Virus record (IMG/VR): IMGVR_UViG_3300031787_010495
Location: 1 to 64,000 of that record
Direction: 5' to 3' (one strand)
DNA from: a virus
DNA length: 64,000 bases
In this document: one piece after another, positions 1 to 7,758 of the stretch
Position numbering within the stretch: the first letter of the stretch is position 1
How the letters are laid out: each line of letters starts with the position of its first letter
Program-made: the position numbers and the translations under genes
Notes under the pieces: model-generated
Database searches by the model: none
The model's input: only the letters and a program-made list of their open reading frames with translations
What the model was told of the DNA's origin: nothing

Positions 1-720
1 ACGAACCACTTGAACCAGATGAGCCAGATGTTCCACTTGTTCCAGATGAGCCAGATGTTCCACTTGTTCCAGATGAACCTGAACTTCCAGATGAACCTGA
101 TGTTCCGCTTGTTCCAGATGTTCCATTTGTTCCAGAAGTTCCTGACGAACCACTTGAACCAGATGAGCCAGATGTTCCACTTGTTCCAGATGAGCCAGAT
201 GTTCCACTTGTTCCAGATGAACCTGAACTTCCAGATGAACCTGATGTTCCGCTTGTTCCAGATGTTCCATTTGTTCCAGAAGTTCCTGACGAACCACTTG
301 AACCAGATGAGCCAGATGTTCCACTTGTTCCAGATGAGCCAGATGTTCCACTTGTTCCAGATGAACCTGAACTTCCAGATGAACCTGATGTTCCGCTTGT
401 TCCAGATGTTCCATTAGTTCCAGAAGTTCCTGACGAACCACTTGAACCAGATGAGCCAGATGTTCCACTTGTTCCAGATGAGCCAGATGTTCCACTTGTT
501 CCAGATGAACCTGAACTTCCAGATGAACCTGATGTTCCGCTTGTTCCAGATGTTCCATTAGTTCCAGAAGTTCCTGACGAACCACTTGAACCAGATGAGC
601 CAGATGTTCCACTTGTTCCAGATGAGCCAGATGTTCCACTTGTTCCAGATGAACCTGAACTTCCAGATGAACCTGATGTTCCGCTTGTTCCAGATGTTCC
701 ATTAGTTCCAGAAGTTCCTG
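1..720. repeat. Five tandem 144-bp units in the fibre gene
   Basis: Near-identical units start at 1, 145, 289, 433 and 577, and a diverged sixth starts at 721. Each unit encodes 48 residues, that is 16 Gly-X-Y triplets, so unit gain or loss keeps the reading frame. Units 1-2 and 3-5 differ at one site (ccatttgtt versus ccattagtt), which suggests recent expansion in steps. The array may extend beyond the left edge. Confidence 0.95.
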
Positions 721-3700
721 ACGAACCACTTGAACCAGATGAGCCAGATGTTCCACTTGTCCCTGATGAACCTGATGTTCCACTTGTTCCTGATGAACCA
801 CTTGAACCTGATGAACCTGATGTTCCAGATGTTCCATTTGTTCCAGATGTTCCGCTTGAGCCTGAACTTCCCGAAGAACCTGATGTTCCGCTTGTTCCAG
901 AAGAGCCCGATGTTCCACTTGTTCCTGATGAACCACTCGAACCTGAAGAACCTGATGTTCCGCTTGTTCCTGATGTTCCGTCAGTTCCACTTGAACCTGA
1001 ACTACCTGAAGAACCCGAAGTTCCGCTTGTCCCTGAACTACCTGAAGAACCTGAAGTTCCGCTAGTTCCACTCGAACCTGAACTTCCCGAAGAACCTGAA
1101 GTTCCGCTAGTTCCAGATGTTCCGTTTGTTCCAGATGTTCCGCTTGAACCTGAACTTCCACTTGAACCAGATGTTCCACTTGTTCCCGATGAACCCGATG
1201 TTCCAGACGTTCCAGAAGAACCTGAGCTTCCTGAAGAACCTGAAGTTCCGCTAGTTCCAGATGTTCCGTTTGTTCCACTTGTTCCAGAAGAGCCTGAGGA
1301 ACCACTTGAGCCTGAGGTTCCAGATGAACCTGATGTTCCGCTTGTTCCAGAAGAGCCAGATGAACCACTTGAACCAGATGTTCCACTTGTTCCAGATGTT
1401 CCGTTCGTTCCAGATGTTCCTGATGAACCACTTGAACCGCTTGAACCAGATGTTCCACTAGTACCAGAGGAGCCTGATGTTCCACTTGTGCCCGATGAAC
1501 CTGAACTACCAGAAGAACCTGATGTTCCGCTAGTTCCAGATGTACCATTTGTGCCAGATGTTCCGCTCGAACCTGAGCTACCCGAAGAACCTGATGTCCC
1601 TGAAGAACCTGAAGTTCCACTTGTTCCCGATGAACCAGATGAGCCACTAGAGCCAGATGTTCCGCTTGTTCCCGATGTTCCGTTTGTTCCAGAAGTCCCA
1701 GATGAACCACTTGAACCTGAAGAACCTGAAGTTCCGCTCGTTCCCGAAGAACCTGAAGAACCTGATGTTCCGCTAGTTCCAGATGAACCACTTGAACCTG
1801 AAGAACCTGAAGTTCCGCTAGTTCCAGAAGTTCCATTTGTTCCAGATGTTCCTGAAGAACCTGAACTTCCACTCGAACCAGATGTTCCTGATGTTCCAGA
1901 TGAACCAGATGTTCCACTTGTGCCTGATGAACCTGAGCTACCCGAAGAACCTGAAGTTCCACTTGTTCCTGATGTCCCAGAAGTTCCATTTGTTCCAGAG
2001 GTTCCTGATGAACCTGAGCTACCACTTGAACCTGATGTCCCTGAAGAGCCAGATGTTCCGCTTGTTCCTGATGAACCACTTGAACCTGACGAACCTGATG
2101 TTCCACTTGTTCCCGATGTTCCGTTTGTTCCTGAGGTCCCTGATGAACCGCTTGAACCAGATGAGCCTGATGTTCCACTTGTTCCAGAAGAACCTGATGT
2201 TCCACTTGTTCCAGAAGAACCTGAAGAACCGCTTGAACCTGATGTCCCTGAAGAGCCAGATGTTCCACTTGTTCCGGAAGAACCTGAAGAACCACTCGAG
2301 CCTGAAGTTCCGGAAGAACCTGATGTTCCAGAAGAACCTGAAGTTCCAGATGAACCTGAAGTTCCAGATGAACCGTTTCCACCTGTTGCACCATCCAAAT
2401 TGGTTGTCCAACTATTGAATGTTCCTGTTCCGTTTATTTCCAACACATATAATGTCAATGCTCCTGTCGAAGAATCATAACTTACAACATCTCCATGGAA
2501 GTGATTTGCTAATGAATTAGAAACAATAAGATGTTGTGCAATTGTATATGATAAACCAGTGCTTGTTGTTAAAGAAGTATTAGCACTTAACGTTAGTGTT
2601 GATAAATCAATTGATGTTGTTGAAGTTCCACTGTATTGTGCACTAATTCCTGATGTTCCAGATGTTCCGTTCGTTCCAGATGTTCCTGATGAGCCACTCG
2701 AACCAGATGAACCCGATGTTCCGCTAGTTCCTGATGAACCAGATGTTCCGCTAGTTCCAGATGAACCTGAACTTCCTGATGAACCTGAAGTTCCACTCGT
2801 CCCAGATGTTCCATCTGTTCCAGATGTTCCTGAAGAACCACTCGAACCTGATGAACCTGAAGTTCCACTTGTTCCTGAACTACCTGAAGAACCTGAAGTT
2901 CCACTTGTCCCTGAAGAACCAGATGAACCACTTGAACCTGAAGTCCCACTAGTTCCTGATGTTCCATTTGTTCCAGATGTCCCACTCGAGCCTGAACTTC
3001 CGCTTGAACCCGATGTTCCTGAAGAGCCAGATGTTCCGCTAGTCCCAGATGAACCTGAACTTCCCGAAGAACCTGATGTTCCACTTGTTCCAGATGTCCC
3101 ATCTGTTCCAGATGTTCCTGATGAACCTGAGCTACCCGAAGAACCAGATGTTCCTGATGAACCAGATGTTCCACTTGTCCCTGATGAACCAGATGAACCG
3201 CTCGAACCTGAAGTTCCGCTTGTTCCTGATGTTCCATCAGTTCCACTTATTCCTGAAGAACCACTTGTTCCCGAACTTCCTGATGAACCATCAAGGCCAT
3301 TTAATAAAATCCAACCACTAAGTGAAGATGGTTCATTTGTATTATTATTTATAGTTGATTGGTATGAAAATAAACCATCTATAACCATATCGCCATCCAT
3401 ATAAGTTGTTCCCGATACATAAGCTCCTTTGAATGGAGATGTTCCTGATGAACCTGAAGTTCCAGATGAGCCACTTGTTCCTGATGTTCCGTTTACTCCA
3501 CTTAATCCACTAGAACCACTCGAGCCTGATGTCCCATCAGTCCCTGAAGAACCACTTGAACCTGATGTTCCGTCTATTCCACTAGTTCCAGAAGAACCTG
3601 ATGTTCCACTTGAGCCTGAAGAACCTGAGCTACCAGATGAACCTGATGTTCCACTTGTGCCTGAAGAACCTGAGCTACCAGATGAACCTGATGTTCCACT

Positions 3701-5833
3701 TGTTCCTGAACTACCATCTGTTCCACTTGAGCCTGAAGAACCTGAGCTACCAGATGAACCTGATGTTCCACTAGTTCCTGATGAACCACTTGAACCTGAG
3801 GTTCCGCTAGTTCCCGAAGTGCCGTCTGTCCCACTTGAGCCAGATGAACCTGAAGTTCCACTAGTTCCCGAAGTGCCGTCTGTCCCACTTGTTCCAGAAG
3901 AACCTGATGTTCCACTTGTGCCTGAAGAACCACTTGAACCTGATGTTCCGTCTATTCCACTAGTTCCAGAAGAACCTGATGTTCCACTTGAGCCTGAAGA
4001 ACCTGAGCTACCAGATGAACCTGATGTTCCACTAGTTCCTGAAGAACCATCTGTTCCACTGGAACCAGATGAACCTGATGTTCCACTAGTTCCTGAAGAA
4101 CCATCTGTTCCACTAGAACCAGATGAACCTGATGTTCCACTTGTGCCTGAAGAACCTGAGCTACCAGATGAACCCGATGTTCCACTAGTTCCTGAAGTTC
4201 CGTCCATTCCGCTAGTTCCTGAAGAACCACTTGAACCTGATGTTCCGCTAGTTCCCGAAGTGCCGTCTGTCCCACTTGAGCCAGATGAACCTGAAGTTCC
4301 ACTAGTTCCCGAAGTGCCGTCTGTCCCACTTGTTCCAGAAGAACCTGATGTTCCACTTGTGCCTGAAGAACCACTTGAACCTGATGTCCCACTTGTTCCT
4401 GAAGTGCCGTCTATTCCGCTAGTTCCTGAACTACCGTCTGTTCCACTTGAGCCTGAAGAACCTGAGCTACCAGATGAACCTGATGTTCCACTAGTTCCTG
4501 AAGAACCATCTGTTCCACTGGAACCAGATGAACCTGATGTTCCACTAGTTCCTGAAGAACCATCTGTTCCACTAGAACCAGATGAACCTGATGTTCCACT
4601 TGTGCCTGAAGAACCTGAGCTACCAGATGAACCCGATGTTCCACTAGTTCCTGAAGTTCCGTCCATTCCGCTAGTTCCTGAAGAACCACTTGAACCTGAT
4701 GTTCCGCTAGTTCCTGAAGTTCCATCAATACCACTAGTTCCTGAAGTTCCATCAATACCACTAGTTCCTGAAGAACCTGATGTTCCATCGATACCACTTG
4801 TTCCAGAAGTTCCATCTAATCCGCTTGTTCCTGAAGTTCCATCAATACCACTAGTTCCTGAAGTTCCATCGATACCACTTGTTCCTGATGAACCTGATGT
4901 TCCATCGATACCACTTGTTCCTGATGAACCTGATGTTCCACTTGTTCCCGACGAACCACTTGAGCCTGAAGTTCCACTAATTCCTGAAGTTCCAGATGTT
5001 CCGTCTATTCCGCTAGTCCCAGATGTTCCGTCTATTCCGCTAGTCCCAGATGTTCCGTCTATTCCGCTAGTTCCTGATGTTCCATCTGTTCCACTGGAAC
5101 CAGATGAACCTGATGTTCCACTAGTTCCTGAAGAACCATCTGTTCCACTAGAACCAGATGAACCTGAAGAACCTGATGTCCCATCAATTCCACTTGTTCC
5201 TGATGTCCCATCAATTCCACTAGTCCCTGATGTTCCGTCTAAACCGCTTGTTCCAGAAGAACCAGATGTTCCATCTAATCCACTTGTTCCTGATGTCCCA
5301 TCAATTCCACTAGTTCCTGAGGTTCCATCAATTCCACTAGTTCCTGAGGTTCCATCTATGCCACTTGAACCAGACGTTCCGTCTACTCCACTTGTTCCTG
5401 AAGTGCCATCTATTCCAGATGTTCCACTCGAACCAGAAGTTCCGGATGTTCCGTCTAATCCGCTTGTTCCTGAAGTTCCATCAATTCCACTAGTTCCTGA
5501 TGTTCCGTCTATTCCGCTAGTTCCAGAAGAGCCTGATGTTCCGTCTAAACCACTTGTTCCTGAAGTGCCATCTACCCCAGATGTTCCACTCGAACCAGAA
5601 GTTCCGTTGATACCACTTGAGCCAGAAGTCCCGTCGATTCCTGATGAACCACTTGAACCAGATGTTCCACTAGTCCCTGATGTTCCTCCTGTTATACTTT
5701 CCGTCAAGGCTGAAAACGTAATTTGCCCCGAAGTTCCTGATGTGCCTCCAGTATAGTCTGTAACTATATATAACCTATCGTCTGGGGCTGCCGATAGGAC
5801 TATAGGTAAATCCGTTATTCTTGTTGTTGCCAT
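1..5833 (-). CDS. Giant collagen-like tail fibre protein (3' end beyond window)
   Basis: The minus frame starting at ATG 5833 stays open to the left edge, at least 1944 codons. I checked it codon by codon through the non-repeat parts. The N-terminus (about 30 residues, MATTRITDLPIVLSAAPDDR) looks like a phage fibre attachment segment. It is followed by Gly-X-Y triplets, mostly GTS, GSS, GID, GVD and GIN, which is the collagen signature. Two non-collagen islands interrupt the triplets at about residues 802-848 and 1064-1146. Collagen-like phage proteins form trimeric fibre shafts, so a long side or tail fibre is inferred. It is the last gene of the leftward fibre cluster in this window. The plus strand of the same DNA also has long open frames (Pro-Asp-Val-Pro-like), which are a by-product of the repeat. 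The C-terminal tip, which would carry host specificity, is not visible. Confidence 0.88.
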   Translation of the reverse strand, partial: MATTRITDLPIVLSAAPDDRLYIVTDYTGGTSGTSGQITFSALTESITGGTSGTSGTSGSSGSSGIDGTSGSSGINGTSGSSGTSGVDGTSGTSGLDGTSGSSGTSGIDGTSGTSGIDGTSGTSGLDGTSGTSGSSGTSGIDGTSGTSGVDGTSGSSGIDGTSGTSGIDGTSGTSGIDGTSGTSGLDGTSGSSGTSGLDGTSGTSGIDGTSGTSGIDGTSGSSGSSGSSGTDGSSGTSGTSGSSGSSGTDGTSGTSGIDGTSGTSGIDGTSGTSGIDGTSGTSGISGTSGSSGSSGTSGTSGSSGTSGIDGTSGSSGTSGIDGTSGTSGIDGTSGTSGLDGTSGTSGIDGTSGSSGTSGIDGTSGTSGIDGTSGTSGTSGSSGSSGTSGMDGTSGTSGTSGSSGSSGSSGTSGTSGSSGSSGTDGSSGTSGTSGSSGSSGTDGSSGTSGTSGSSGSSGSSGSSGTDGSSGTSGIDGTSGTSGTSGSSGSSGTSGTSGSSGTSGTDGTSGTSGTSGSSGSSGTDGTSGTSGTSGSSGSSGTSGMDGTSGTSGTSGSSGSSGSSGTSGTSGSSGSSGTDGSSGTSGTSGSSGSSGTDGSSGTSGTSGSSGSSGSSGSSGTSGSSGTSGIDGTSGSSGSSGTSGTSGSSGTSGTDGTSGTSGTSGSSGSSGTDGTSGTSGTSGSSGSSGTSGTSGSSGSSGSSGSSGTDGSSGTSGTSGSSGSSGSSGTSGTSGSSGSSGSSGSSGTSGSSGTSGIDGTSGSSGSSGTDGTSGSSGSSGLSGVNGTSGTSGSSGTSGSSGTSPFKGAYVSGTTYMDGDMVIDGLFSYQSTINNNTNEPSSLSGWILLNGLDGSSGSSGTSGSSGISGTDGTSGTSGTSGSSGSSGSSGTSGTSGSSGTSGSSGSSGSSGTSGTDGTSGTSGTSGSSGSSGSSGTSGTSGSSGTSGSSGSSGSSGTSGTNGTSGTSGTSGSSGSSGSSGTSGTSGSSGSSGTSGTSGSSGSSGSSGTSGTDGTSGTSGTSGSSGSSGSSGTSGTSGSSGTSGTSGSSGSSGSSGTSGTNGTSGTSGISAQYSGTSTTSIDLSTLTLSANTSLTTSTGLSYTIAQHLIVSNSLANHFHGDVVSYDSSTGALTLYVLEINGTGTFNSWTTNLDGATGGNGSSGTSGSSGTSGSSGTSGSSGTSGSSGSSGSSGTSGTSGSSGTSGSSGSSGSSGTSGTSGSSGTSGTSGSSGSSGSSGTSGTNGTSGTSGTSGSSGSSGSSGTSGTSGSSGTSGSSGSSGSSGTSGTNGTSGTSGTSGTSGSSGSSGSSGTSGTSGSSGTSGTSGSSGSSGSSGTSGTNGTSGTSGTSGSSGSSGSSGTSGTSGSSGSSGTSGTSGSSGSSGSSGTSGTNGTSGTSGTSGSSGSSGSSGTSGTSGSSGTSGSSGSSGSSGTSGTNGTSGTSGTSGSSGSSGSSGTSGTSGSSGTSGTSGSSGSSGSSGTSGTNGTSGTSGTSGSSGSSGSSGTSGTSGSSGTSGSSGSSGSSGTSGTNGTSGTSGTSGSSGSSGSSGTSGTSGSSGTSGTSGSSGSSGSSGTSGTNGTSGTSGTSGSSGSSGSSGTSGTSGSSGSSGTSGTSGSSGSSGSSGTDGTSGTSGTSGSSGSSGSSGTSGTSGSSGTSGTSGSSGSSGSSGTSGTNGTSGTSGSSGSSGSSGTSGTSGSSGTSGTSGSSGSSGSSGTSGTNGTSGTSGTSGSSGSSGSSGTSGTSGSSGTSGTSGSSGSSGSSGTSGTNGTSGTSGTSGSSGSSGSSGTSGTSGSSGTSGTSGSSGSSGSSGTSGTNGTSGTSGTSGSSGSSGSSGTSGTSGSSGTSGTSGSSGSSGSSGTSGTNGTSGTSGTSGSSGSSGSSGTSGTSGSSGTSGTSGSSGSSGSSGTSGTNGTSGTSGTSGSSGSSGSSGTSGTSGSSGTSGTSGSSGSSGS
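3981..4713. repeat. Long direct duplication inside the fibre gene (offset 459 bp)
   Basis: The segment from about 3981 to 4254 is repeated almost exactly at about 4440 to 4713, an offset of 459 bp or 153 codons. A second overlapping repeat links about 3816-3945 with 4257-4386, offset 441 bp or 147 codons. Both offsets are multiples of 9 bp, so both the reading frame and the Gly-X-Y register are kept. Confidence 0.85.
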
Positions 5834-5837
5834 AGCT

Positions 5838-5845
5838 TATAAATA
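5838..5845 (-). promoter_or_regulatory. TATTTATA motif before the collagen-like fibre gene
   Basis: On the coding strand TATTTATA ends 4 nt before the ATG at 5833. It belongs to the recurrent operon-head motif set described in the findings. If it acts as a -10-type element, the mRNA would be almost leaderless. Confidence 0.45.
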
Positions 5846-5871
5846 TTTTCTATTAATCTTTTTTATTTGGT

Positions 5872-7359
5872 TTAACATGGTTGCCATAGTCCTCCGACAA
5901 CAAATCCATCACTATCTATTTGCCAATATCCTGTGAGAGAGTCGGTGCTGTTGGTATACCAATAATTATTCCCGTTGAAAGGCGTATTGAATGAACTGTC
6001 TGCAAAGAATCTCGTTGCACTATACCAATCATTCGATGGACTGTAAATTGTTTGACCCAACGTTTGTGGGTCTATACATATTGGTTGTGTTGTTTCCCCT
6101 GATGAAACTAAGAATGATGTAATTTCTTGTTGAGCACCAATTGGGTCACCATTTTGAGCAATTAATTCTTGACCATCTTGAGTTATAATTAAAATCTCAA
6201 ATACGGATGGAGTTGCTGTTGGTGAAGGAGTAAACGAAGGGGTTGGTGTATTAGTTTCTGTTGGAGTTGGTGTGTTAGTTTCTGTTGGAGTTGGTGTGTT
6301 AGTTTCTGTTGGAGTAGGAGTCGGAGATATCAAACATCCGTTAGGGTCCGAACTTGTGATTAGACCTGCTCCGCCTGTAACTCTATACCAAGCAACACCG
6401 TTGGAATAGTATCCGTCAGGTGCTGGTGTTGTAAGAGCCGAATCAGTATATAAAGTTTCCCCAATGTTAGGTCCAGGTCCATCTCCAGGTCCACTGTAGA
6501 AGTTAGTTGGTGATGAGTAAAAATTACCACACGATGTTAATGAGCTAGATAAATCATAACCTAATGAATATTCCCAATATGCTCTTGAAGCTGTAGGTGT
6601 TGTTGTCGGTGTTGCGGTTGGAGTTTCAGTTTGCGTAGGTGTTTGTGTTGGAGTCTCAGTATTTGTTGGGGTTGGAGTCTCTGTAGGCGTCTCGCTTGGT
6701 GTTACAGATGGTGTTGGTGTGTTAGTTTCAGTTGGAGTTTGAGTTGGTGTCTCACCAGGTGTTGCGGTAGGTGATTCTGTAGGTGTTTGTGATGGGGTTT
6801 CGGTTGGAGTTCCCGTCTGTGTTGGTGTAGGAGTTTCAGAAGTAGAAGGGGTCGGTGTAGGAGTTGTTGTTGGTGTCTCCGTTTGTGTTGGGGTCGGCGA
6901 TTCTGTTGCAGTTGGTGTTTGACCAGGGCTTGCAGTTATACTTGGAGTTGGTGTTTGTGTCTGAGTTTCAGTTGGAGTTTGTGTTGGAGTCTCTGAAGTT
7001 GTTGGAGTCTGTGTTGTTGTTGGTGTTTCTGTAGGTGTAGAATTAGGGGTTCCTGTATTTGTTGGTGTAGGTGTAAACGTAGGTGTTACAGTAGGAGTAG
7101 GTGTAGGTGTAGGGGTAACGCATTCAAATGTAATAACAACTCCGTTGAACATTTCGGTTCTTGTCTGTGCAGAGGCATAAAGAGTTGCGGCTGAAAGGTA
7201 GGTCGAAGTCCCATAATAGATATCGAATGGACCTAAGGCATTAGAATTCTGAGATAATCTTACAATGTAAGTGACACATCCCGTAACCGAGACCTGTTGC
7301 GTAACTACTGTATTACAACCTTCAGCAGTATTGACACAAAAAATATTATAAAGGGACAT
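5872..7359 (-). CDS. Pro/Thr-rich tail adhesin-like protein
   Basis: This protein of 495 residues is not assigned to a known family. An N-terminal Cys-containing region (1-80) is followed by a long mucin-like linker of TPT/ETPT repeats (about 81-256), then a compact domain (about 257-340). A second short linker with the 8-residue unit TNTPTPTE (about 343-385) leads to a C-terminal domain. The two compact domains resemble each other: both are rich in Tyr, Trp and Asn, have a (T/A)D(S)...TP...Y pattern, and are flanked by Cys. This suggests a duplicated binding module on flexible stalks. It lies between the SprB-repeat protein and the collagen-like fibre, which supports a surface-exposed tail role. 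The start ATG at 7359 has a TATTTAT motif 13 nt upstream. Confidence 0.8.
   Translation of the reverse strand: MSLYNIFCVNTAEGCNTVVTQQVSVTGCVTYIVRLSQNSNALGPFDIYYGTSTYLSAATLYASAQTRTEMFNGVVITFECVTPTPTPTPTVTPTFTPTPTNTGTPNSTPTETPTTTQTPTTSETPTQTPTETQTQTPTPSITASPGQTPTATESPTPTQTETPTTTPTPTPSTSETPTPTQTGTPTETPSQTPTESPTATPGETPTQTPTETNTPTPSVTPSETPTETPTPTNTETPTQTPTQTETPTATPTTTPTASRAYWEYSLGYDLSSSLTSCGNFYSSPTNFYSGPGDGPGPNIGETLYTDSALTTPAPDGYYSNGVAWYRVTGGAGLITSSDPNGCLISPTPTPTETNTPTPTETNTPTPTETNTPTPSFTPSPTATPSVFEILIITQDGQELIAQNGDPIGAQQEITSFLVSSGETTQPICIDPQTLGQTIYSPSNDWYSATRFFADSSFNTPFNGNNYWYTNSTDSLTGYWQIDSDGFVVGGLWQPC
6242..6313. repeat. Three tandem 24-bp units coding TNTPTPTE
   Basis: Units begin at 6242, 6266 and 6290 and differ by at most one base. 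They lie in the second Pro/Thr linker of the adhesin-like gene, and 24 bp keeps the frame. Confidence 0.9.
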
Positions 7360-7372
7360 CCGCGGTTTTTTT

Positions 7373-7380
7373 AATAAATA
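7373..7380 (-). promoter_or_regulatory. TATTTATT motif before the Pro/Thr-rich gene
   Basis: The coding-strand TATTTATT lies 13 nt upstream of the ATG at 7359, in the 72-nt gap after the small protein gene. No other clear signal is visible in this gap. Confidence 0.4.
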
Positions 7381-7431
7381 CCACGATTATCTATTTGAAT
7401 ATCTCGAAACGAAAAATTATTAAATACTTTA

Positions 7432-7758
7432 TCATGTACAAATAATATTGAATCCACATACAGCATTTTGAATGTCTATATTTACAACACAACTCTCGAG
7501 CTCAACTGTAATATTGAAAGTACAACCAAATGTACAATCTAGTATTTTTACTGACTCACATCCATTTGCATCAACCAAACGTAACATGATTTCAGGTGCG
7601 GTCTGAAATATTGTAGGAATAGTTGTATTGTAATAAACAGTTGGTGGAACTCCACTAATTGTACCAAGTAAAAACTGATTATTTCCGTATATGTCGGATA
7701 TAAAAGCTTGTATTGGAAAAGTGCCCCCTGTGATTTCTGTTATTCTTACCTGAACCAT
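7432..7758 (-). CDS. Small Cys-rich beta protein, SprB-repeat associated
   Basis: I do not recognise this as a named family. The protein is 108 residues when started at ATG 7758, whose A follows the upstream stop in a TAATG overlap. A longer in-frame start at 7770 would be TTG and is less likely. It contains the pattern LRLVDANGCESVKI, like the end of the SprB-type repeats in the neighbouring upstream gene, followed by several Cys. It is probably a structural partner or an extra domain of that protein, translationally coupled to it. The final residues (CGFNIICT) resemble the end of the upstream protein (YDIICLT), which hints at a shared C-terminal anchoring motif. Confidence 0.7.
   Translation of the reverse strand: MVQVRITEITGGTFPIQAFISDIYGNNQFLLGTISGVPPTVYYNTTIPTIFQTAPEIMLRLVDANGCESVKILDCTFGCTFNITVELESCVVNIDIQNAVCGFNIICT

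Noticed and set aside
1-720. CRISPR-like regular array
   Set aside because: Units are contiguous with no unique spacers, the period is 144 bp, and the DNA is coding in phase.
2593-4815. Minus-strand frames rich in Gln, Val, Glu, Leu and His (134-217 codons)
   Set aside because: They are another frame of the same repeat, without start or domain logic; the collagen frame covers the same DNA.
1488-5756. Long plus-strand open frames of Pro, Asp, Val, Glu and Leu (up to 775 codons)
   Set aside because: They are the antisense of Gly-Thr-Ser/Gly-Ser-Ser codons. They lack a sensible N-terminus, are broken at the unique islands, and oppose all neighbours. The minus frame has a clean start and continuity.
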